From an uncultured Colwellia sp. (GTDB lineage Bacteria > Pseudomonadota > Gammaproteobacteria > Enterobacterales > Alteromonadaceae), in NCBI GenBank assembly GCA_913061475.1, contig CAJXUN010000013.1, positions 24,403 to 88,402 on the forward strand: 64,000 nt of DNA, in the 5' to 3' direction. Below the pieces are notes generated by a model, which saw nothing but the letters and a program-made list of their open reading frames with translations, ran no database searches and was not told where the DNA came from. Both the position numbers and the translations under genes were made by a program. Positions 58,253 to 64,000 of the stretch are shown piece after piece (positions within the stretch are counted from its first letter, which is position 1; every line of letters starts with the position of its first letter).

Positions 58253-58852
58253 ATGCCTTTACCTTTATTATGGTTAGGAGCGGCCGCGGTTTCAGCGTTA
58301 GCGGTTAAAGGTTTAGCTGAGGATAGAAAATCTCAGCAACGTAGGCGTTTTACCCACCACAGTGCACAAACCTTAGCAGACTTAACCGCGCACGAATCTG
58401 CTATCGCCACTTATCCTACTGATATGTTTGCAACCGAGCAGCAAGTTAAGCCCCGCCTTGGCGCTATTGTTTGTTGTGGCATTGCTGGCGTACTAGATCA
58501 TACCGGTATTTGGGTTGGTGACAATACCATTATCGAGGTTGATGGTAATGGTTTAGTAAAACCCGTTTCCGTTCAGAGGTTTACTGATACACGATCGGGC
58601 AGAGGTATTTTTATTGCGTGTGATTCGTTAGGTGTACCACTAGCAAGTGAAATGGCGGCACAACGCGCCATAGCGCAAATTTTTCAATTTAGAGACTATC
58701 ATTTATTTGATAATAACTGTCATCAGTTCATTTGGCAGTGTTTTCAAAACGATGCTAAAGCCATCACCACCTTTAAAGCGTTATCGCTTAATGTTGCCAC
58801 GCTGTTTGATCGCGTGGTCTATTGGGATAGCTGTGATTGTTTGGAGTTTTAG
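58253..58852 (+). CDS. LRAT/NlpC-P60-like permuted hydrolase domain protein
   Basis: A 199-residue protein with an N-terminal hydrophobic segment (LPLLWLGAAAVSALAVKGLA) and then a domain with the paired histidine motif DHTGIWVGDNTIIEVDGNG and the nucleophile motif FDNNCHQFIWQCF. That is the circularly permuted NlpC/P60 (LRAT) order, with His first and Cys second. Such enzymes act as amidases or acyltransferases on lipids or peptides. The exact substrate is unknown. It shares a bidirectional terminator with proS. Confidence 0.75.
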   Translation: MPLPLLWLGAAAVSALAVKGLAEDRKSQQRRRFTHHSAQTLADLTAHESAIATYPTDMFATEQQVKPRLGAIVCCGIAGVLDHTGIWVGDNTIIEVDGNGLVKPVSVQRFTDTRSGRGIFIACDSLGVPLASEMAAQRAIAQIFQFRDYHLFDNNCHQFIWQCFQNDAKAITTFKALSLNVATLFDRVVYWDSCDCLEF

Positions 58853-58899
58853 CAGAGCTTAGGTTAGTAAAAAATGTTAGTTAAAAGCTTATTAAAAAC

Positions 58900-58934
58900 A
58901 AAAACGGCTTTGCAGGTGATGCAAAGCCGTTTTA
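58900..58934. terminator. Bidirectional terminator between LRAT-like gene and proS
   Basis: AAAAACGGCTTTGCA pairs with TGCAAAGCCGTTTT around a five-base loop. Flanking A and T runs allow function on both strands. Confidence 0.93.
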
Positions 58935-59000
58935 TTTTTTATTGCTAGCTATGCTGAGCCAAAATGGGGCTAGCAAGCACTCAATCAACCTTGAGGTGAG

Positions 59001-60713
59001 TTATTTCGTAAACAAGGACATCACGTCGCTAATAGCTAACATTGATTTTTCACCACTAATACGGTTTTTAACTTCAATTTCTTGGTTATCAAGATTACGC
59101 TCACCAATGACTAATAATAATGGTGTACCCATCAGTTCATGATCGGCAAACATGACACCAGGTCGCTCTTTGCGGTCATCAAAAATCACTTCAATACCAG
59201 CAGCTTGTAACTGCTGATATAAGTTTTCAGCGGTTTCTTTAACCCGTGCAGACTTAGCCATATTCATTGGTACAATAGCGACTTGATACGGCGCGATGGC
59301 TGCTGGCCATTTGATACCGTATTTATCATGATTTTGCTCAATGGCGGCAGCAACAATGCGTGAAACCCCAATGCCGTAACAACCCATAGTTAGCGTTTGG
59401 TTTTTACCGGCTTCTGTTAATACGCCACAGTTCATCGTTTGAGCATATTTTTCACCTAATTGGAAAATATGACCGACTTCGATACCACGTTTAATCACGA
59501 TGTTACCTTCGCCGCATGGGCTAGGGTCACCTTCAACCACGTTACGGATATCTTCAACGCTATAGCTTGTTACATCGCGGTCCCAGTTTACTCCGGTTAA
59601 GTGCATCTCATTCTTGTTTGCACCACAAGCAAAATCAGCTAAGTGCGCTGCACTTCTGTCAACAACAACATCAATATTTAAGCCGACGGGGCCAATTGAA
59701 CCCGCGTTACAACCCGCTGCAGCGAGAATTTGTTCTTCACTAGCAAAGGTTAATGGCGTAGCAACTTGTGCTAAGTTTTCTGCTTTGACTTCGTTTAACT
59801 GATGATCGCCACGTAAAACAAGCGCAATAATAGGTGCTTCGTTTTCTTTTGTTGCTGTACCTAATACTAATAGGGTTTTTACGATTGTTGTAGTGTCACC
59901 GTTAAGGAAGGTTGCAACATCATCAATAATTCGAACGTTTGGTGTTGATACTTCCGTTAATGCTTGCGTTGCTGTTGGGCGTTGACCCGTTGGCGCTAAT
60001 GCTTCTGCTTTTTCAACATTGGCTGCAAAGTCGCTGACATCACTAAAGGCAATATCATCTTCACCTGAATCGGCTAACACATGAAATTCATGTGAAGCTT
60101 CACCGCCAATAGAACCGGTATCGGCAATAACTGGGCGGTAATCTAAACCTAAACGATCAAAAATACGACAATAAGCATCAAACATTACTTGATAAGTTTT
60201 TTTCAAACACGCTTCGCCTAAATGGAAAGAGTAAGCATCTTTCATTAAAAATTCACGACCACGCATCACGCCGAAACGAGGACGAATTTCGTCACGAAAT
60301 TTAGTTTGTACTTGGAACAAGTTAAGTGGCAATTGCTTGTAGCTACTAATCTCATTGCTCACAAGTTTAGTGATCACTTCTTCGTGTGTTGGCCCTAAAA
60401 CAAAAGCACGATTATGGCGGTCATTTAAACGTAATAATTCAGGACCGTAATCTTCCCAGCGCCCCGACTCTTCCCATAAATCAGCCGGTTGTACCATTGG
60501 CATTAATACTTCTAATGCGCCAGCACGTTCCATTTCTTCACGAACAATATTTTCAACTTTACGTAATACTTTTAAACCTGTCGGTAACCAAGTATACAAG
60601 CCAGACGCTACATTGCGCACTAAGCCCGCACGTAACATTAATTGATGGCTGATAACTTCAGCGCTAGCAGGGGTTTCTTTCAAGGTTGAAAGTAAATATT
60701 GGCTGGTACGCAT
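59001..60713 (-). CDS. proS: Prolyl-tRNA synthetase (bacterial type)
   Basis: A 570-residue class II synthetase of usual length. Motif 2 and 3 regions are present ([43 protein letters not shown]). The YbaK-like editing domain is inserted at about 220-400 ([32 protein letters not shown]). The C-terminal anticodon-binding domain includes [18 protein letters not shown]. It charges tRNA-Pro and edits mischarged alanine. The start ATG follows a GGA ribosome site. Confidence 0.97.
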   Translation of the reverse strand: MRTSQYLLSTLKETPASAEVISHQLMLRAGLVRNVASGLYTWLPTGLKVLRKVENIVREEMERAGALEVLMPMVQPADLWEESGRWEDYGPELLRLNDRHNRAFVLGPTHEEVITKLVSNEISSYKQLPLNLFQVQTKFRDEIRPRFGVMRGREFLMKDAYSFHLGEACLKKTYQVMFDAYCRIFDRLGLDYRPVIADTGSIGGEASHEFHVLADSGEDDIAFSDVSDFAANVEKAEALAPTGQRPTATQALTEVSTPNVRIIDDVATFLNGDTTTIVKTLLVLGTATKENEAPIIALVLRGDHQLNEVKAENLAQVATPLTFASEEQILAAAGCNAGSIGPVGLNIDVVVDRSAAHLADFACGANKNEMHLTGVNWDRDVTSYSVEDIRNVVEGDPSPCGEGNIVIKRGIEVGHIFQLGEKYAQTMNCGVLTEAGKNQTLTMGCYGIGVSRIVAAAIEQNHDKYGIKWPAAIAPYQVAIVPMNMAKSARVKETAENLYQQLQAAGIEVIFDDRKERPGVMFADHELMGTPLLLVIGERNLDNQEIEVKNRISGEKSMLAISDVMSLFTK

Positions 60714-60849
60714 TGAGAATAAATTCCATTAGTAAGCGAGTAATAAATATGTCGCGTATTCTAGCAGGGCAGTTTCAGCCACAAAAGGTTTATATTGCCT
60801 CAAGTGTTAAAAATTGCCTGTAAATTAATATTAAGCAGCTGAATTCATA

Positions 60850-61926
60850 TTAATAGTGATTAATATTTTTAAGCACTCGCTGATTTTTTGCCATGCCGCC
60901 AATTGTTATTAGCTCACCATCTAACACCAATAAACCACGATGGTCCATGGTAGCGCTTTCACTATGAGAAATTTGCCAAGTGTTGGTGTCGAGGTTATAG
61001 CGCCATATTGCATTGCTTGGTGTTGAGGGTTTGGCGTTATAACCGATGCCATTGTAGTTATAGGGATTATCGCTGCCGCCAACAAAAACAATTTCTTTTG
61101 CCTGAGTGATAGGATTAATCAAGCCTTTCGCGGCCATACGATAACGCGCTGTGCCCGTTGGGTGCTGAACCTTAAACCATGATATTTTGCTGGGATTATT
61201 CGGGACAATTTCACCACGATAACACGCAGCCTCTGCGGCATAACTTCGACGTTCATTAAGGTGAACATCAATCCTAACACCATCACATATCAGTAATTTA
61301 TTATCGATAATGCCACCCGCGTGGCCAAATACCGCTTTGCCAGGAAACGGCGAAGCCTGCTGCCATTGATTGGTTTGAGTGTCGTATAGCTGTACTAAAT
61401 TTACGTTACCGTCGTTGTGCCAACCACTGATTAAGTAAATGTAACGATTTTTATAGGGAAGAGCGATACTGTCATCAACAGGGACTGGCATGAAGGCCAA
61501 TGCAAGATACTTATCTTTTACAACATTATAGGCATAAACATCAGGAATCGACACTTCACTATGATCTTTAGCCACGGTATAACCACCAAAAATATAAGCA
61601 AGATCATTAATAGCGGTGGCAACACTTGCTAGTCGACCGGTGAGTTCTCCAATTGGTTGCTTAATCGGCACTGGCGATTTGATAAACCACTGATTTTTTG
61701 TAACATCAAAAACATAACTGTGGTTATGAACGTCTTGATAACCTTTATTTGCCGCTAAACCAGAAAAAGACAATAAATACCAATGGCCATCTACGTTAAC
61801 TTGTGCAACGGCATTATTGGTGACAGGCTCTGGTAAATAGGCTAGGTCTTTCGCAGTAACCGTTTTGGTAAGGGGAGCGAGTAAACAAGTGACTAACATA
61901 AGTCGCGATAGTGTAGATTTGATCAT
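60850..61926 (-). CDS. Exported Kelch-repeat beta-propeller protein
   Basis: A 358-residue protein with signal peptide (LMLVTCLLAPLTKTVTA). Kelch blades are visible: HSYVFDVTKNQWFIKSPVP, LAYIFGGYTV, YIYLISGWHNDGNVNLVQLYDTQTNQWQQ and LDGELITIGGMA. A six-bladed propeller like the sialic-acid mutarotase NanM is plausible, but the catalytic Arg/Glu set cannot be confirmed by eye. It stands alone, so the pathway is not indicated. Confidence 0.8.
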   Translation of the reverse strand: MIKSTLSRLMLVTCLLAPLTKTVTAKDLAYLPEPVTNNAVAQVNVDGHWYLLSFSGLAANKGYQDVHNHSYVFDVTKNQWFIKSPVPIKQPIGELTGRLASVATAINDLAYIFGGYTVAKDHSEVSIPDVYAYNVVKDKYLALAFMPVPVDDSIALPYKNRYIYLISGWHNDGNVNLVQLYDTQTNQWQQASPFPGKAVFGHAGGIIDNKLLICDGVRIDVHLNERRSYAAEAACYRGEIVPNNPSKISWFKVQHPTGTARYRMAAKGLINPITQAKEIVFVGGSDNPYNYNGIGYNAKPSTPSNAIWRYNLDTNTWQISHSESATMDHRGLLVLDGELITIGGMAKNQRVLKNINHY

Positions 61927-62214
61927 AGTGTAGCTTTAACCGTAGTTTAGTAATGATGCTAGTTGATGAAAGAAATTACCCAAGCACTAGCGTAGCAAAA
62001 AACATCGACGCACCATACTTTTATTAAATTTTGCCAAATGCGTACTAAACTTTTTTGGCTCACATTATGGCTATATATAGCTTAATTTTTAGTCTGTCAG
62101 TCAGTAAGATTGAATTTTATAAGCGAGCTAGTTAATTGATGTACTGAACTTTTTTATTTGCTAGCGTATAGTGACTGATATTTAAATATCCGTTGATACT
62201 ATCAGGAGCAGAGT

Positions 62215-62697
62215 ATGACAGTAACCGTAATTACCGCAGATTATTTCAATGAACAACAAGCAAACGATGTTATAAAATGTTTATCGGCGTATGCGCTTGA
62301 CCCCATGGGCGGCGCTGCGCCATTGTCAGATTATGCAGAAAAGAACTTAATCGCTCAGTTACAAAAACGCAGCAACGTTTTTAGTGTCTTGTGTTACGTT
62401 GACGCTAAAGTGGCTGCGTTAGCCAACTGTGTCGAAGGTTTTTCAACTTTTAGTGCTAAACCTTTAATTAATTTTCACGATATTGTGGTGCTTAAGGAAT
62501 TTCGCGGCCAAGGACTTACTCAACATTTATTTACTCATGTTGAAAATATAGCGCTAGAACAAGGCTGTTGCAAAATGACCTTAGAAGTCCTTGAAGGTAA
62601 TCACGTGGCTAAAAATGCTTATCGAAAAGTCGGTTTTTCTGGTTACGAACTTGACCCTGAAATGGGGCAGGCAGTATTTTGGCAAAAAAAATTGTAA
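62215..62697 (+). CDS. GNAT-family N-acetyltransferase
   Basis: A 160-residue GNAT protein. The acetyl-CoA loop is V-x-x-x-x-R-G-Q-G-L in VVLKEFRGQGLTQHLF, and the following helix with NHVAKNAYRKVGFSGYEL completes the fold. AGGAG is at good spacing before the ATG. Substrate unknown. It lies alone. Confidence 0.9.
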   Translation: MTVTVITADYFNEQQANDVIKCLSAYALDPMGGAAPLSDYAEKNLIAQLQKRSNVFSVLCYVDAKVAALANCVEGFSTFSAKPLINFHDIVVLKEFRGQGLTQHLFTHVENIALEQGCCKMTLEVLEGNHVAKNAYRKVGFSGYELDPEMGQAVFWQKKL

Positions 62698-62965
62698 CGC
62701 TTATTTAAAGCTCAATTCGGAGTATGCATTATTTATTGTTAACGGCAAGTGCGGTGCTATTATGGAATAGTCTTGTGGTTATTGTTGCTGAGCTTGCGAC
62801 ATCATTACATATTTTACACTGTTATCGTCGACATTGATTTACCACCTTTAATGACTAATGGTTCAGTTAGAATTTTTTATTGCTAGGTGCTTCACTTTTC
62901 ACACGCATTGGTGGCGAATGTCAATCTAGGTTCGCTAAAGAACACCTTGTCAATACTGCATTATC

Positions 62966-63373
62966 TTAAAATGAAATAGGTTTACGTTTAGCGCGAATCA
63001 CCTCTGTAGGCTCAGCTGTTTTTGGCTTAACGTTGGTGTTATTTTGAGTTTTATTAATGGCTTTAGCTTTCTGTGTTTTAGAATTTTTTTCTTCTTTTAC
63101 AAGCGCTTCTTTCGTCTGGTTTGTCTTGGTATTTTTATTTTTGCTTGCTTTGACATAGTTAACCTGAATAGTTTCACCATTAAAGTCGACAATATCGTCG
63201 TGATAGACTTTTTTTCGCTTTTGAAATTCAACTTCGTTATTTAATACAACATAACCTTCGCTGATCACTATTTTAGCTTCGCCGCCGCCGCCGACCATAT
63301 TGGCAATTTTTAATAACTTGCAAAGTTCTATGGGTTGTACGGAAATATCAATCAGTGGAATAACGTCAGTCAT
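62966..63373 (-). CDS. S4-domain RNA-binding protein, YbcJ-like, with basic tail
   Basis: A 135-residue protein. Residues 1-75 match the YbcJ/RqcP-type S4 domain (IELCKLLKIANMVGGGGEAKIVISEGYVVLNNEVEFQKRKKVY...), which is usually the whole protein of about 70 residues. Here an additional 60 residues rich in Lys, Asn and Thr follow, likely disordered and RNA-binding. The start is ATG 63373. The role of YbcJ is not settled; RNA binding is well supported. Confidence 0.85.
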   Translation of the reverse strand: MTDVIPLIDISVQPIELCKLLKIANMVGGGGEAKIVISEGYVVLNNEVEFQKRKKVYHDDIVDFNGETIQVNYVKASKNKNTKTNQTKEALVKEEKNSKTQKAKAINKTQNNTNVKPKTAEPTEVIRAKRKPISF

Positions 63374-63607
63374 GGCTGCCTTTAAAAGCTAAAAAACAAA
63401 AAGCGATTATAACGGAGTTCGCTATCAATGTCCTCTGCTCTTGTTGCAATTAAATTATCAAATTTGTCAGGGGGGAGTGCTCGATAATGCTCAATTGTGT
63501 TTACGCTAGAGCTTTGAATTGTATGTTTTTATTAAGTGCTTTTAGTCTTGTGTTGACTTTACTTTGCTAGGTAAGTGCTTGATAAAAAAGTTTAAGTAGT
63601 AGGCTCT

Positions 63608-63831
63608 GCGCGGGTGTAAAAAGTAGAAGGTGTTTAGCTTTGGTGATTATTGGTTTTTTGATTTATTAATTTTTGGACGTTTTAATGAAGTGGTGGACGA
63701 TACTGGGCTTGAATTAATGATTCAGCGCGGGTGTAAAAAGTAGAAGGTGCTTAGCTTTGGTGATTGTTGGTTTTTTTGATTTATTAATTTTTTGACGTTT
63801 TAATGAAGTGGTGGACGATACTGGGCTTGAA
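63608..63831. repeat. Tandem duplication of about 117 bp abutting the tRNA gene
   Basis: The sequence from GCGCGGGTGTAAAAAGTAG at 63608 to the tRNA fragment ending at 63713 is repeated from 63725 to 63831 with only a few changes. The unit includes the 3' end of tRNA-Val. Confidence 0.9.
63691..63713 (-). pseudogene. tRNA-Val 3' fragment
   Basis: 23 bp identical to the 3' part (CCA, acceptor strand and part of the T arm) of the complete tRNA genes. The rest is missing, so it is a remnant left by the duplication. Confidence 0.85.
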
Positions 63832-63884
63832 CCAGTGACCCCCGCCTTGTAAGGGCGGTGCTCTCCCAACTGAGCTAATCGTCC
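63809..63884 (-). tRNA. tRNA-Val (TAC)
   Basis: A 76-nt cloverleaf on the minus strand. It has a 7-bp acceptor stem GGACGAT/ATCGTCC with discriminator A and encoded CCA, a D arm TTAGCTCAGTTGGGAGAGC, anticodon loop CTTACAA (anticodon TAC) and T arm GGTTCAAGCC. The anticodon reads valine codons. Confidence 0.95.
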
Positions 63885-63924
63885 ATAAATACTAAGTAGT
63901 AATATGATACGGGAACAATATAAA

Positions 63925-64000
63925 TGGTGGACGATACTGGGCTTGAACCAGTGACCCCCGCCTTGTAAGGGCGGTGCTCTCCCAACTGAGCTAATCGTCC
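63925..64000 (-). tRNA. tRNA-Val (TAC), second copy
   Basis: Identical to the copy at 63809-63884, complete with CCA, and its 5' end is the last base of the window. The 40-bp spacing indicates one tRNA operon read from the right. Confidence 0.95.

Noticed and set aside
62724..62837. A 37-codon hydrophobic frame on the plus strand
   Set aside because: GGAG is too close to the ATG and there is no further support.

Overview
The window looks like chromosomal DNA of an AT-rich marine gammaproteobacterium of the Alteromonadales, most like the Colwellia/Thalassotalea group. The evidence is the AT-rich composition, the TCA gene order (gltA divergent from sdhCDAB-sucABCD), gsk, a DUF3545 small protein, the alaA-yfbR pair and many palindromic intergenic elements. 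The genus is inferred from gene content, not from a database search.

Layout. 1-14 kb is an accessory-looking stretch that separates rpsO (3433) from pnp (14536), genes that normally adjoin. It holds two membrane-anchored CadC-type regulators (one cut by the left edge), a PKD lipoprotein, a YqaA-like membrane protein, an intradiol dioxygenase gene broken by one stop codon, a periplasmic PD40 propeller protein, an EamA permease and a hemerythrin/DUF2249/NnrS-like trio probably linked to NO or oxidative stress. Three inverted-repeat elements are stacked at 8540-9236. A 47-bp near-identical sequence lies about 80 bp upstream of both the broken dioxygenase and the PD40 gene.

14.5-26.6 kb is more conserved: pnp, an NlpI-like lipoprotein, an M64-like metallopeptidase, a fused CsdA-CsdE cysteine desulfurase gene facing tcdA, a GlxA-type regulator, a hybrid histidine kinase and gltA. 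27-36.9 kb is the complete sdhCDAB-sucABCD block; its E2 subunit carries two lipoyl domains.

37-41.5 kb is the oddest part. A DUF4062 gene borders three tandem elements of about 500-540 bp (38097-39816). Each has about 77-bp inverted ends around two large cruciform-like modules whose small hairpins carry CATCCATG or CATGGATG at the tip. Between units the modules are sometimes replaced by unrelated sequence with the same fold. A small RraB-family gene follows.

41.5-64 kb is mostly housekeeping: LysR regulator, outer-membrane barrel, DHH phosphoesterase, gsk, CDF transporter, a DUF885 gene split by an in-frame TAG, a Fur-type 33-bp palindrome before a small TPR gene and an S24/S26 peptidase, Rieske and PqiA-like proteins, yfbR, alaA, proS, a Kelch protein, an acetyltransferase, an S4 protein and two tRNA-Val(TAC) genes preceded by a duplicated fragment. 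Two different heptanucleotide tandem repeats occur at 50881 and 56162.
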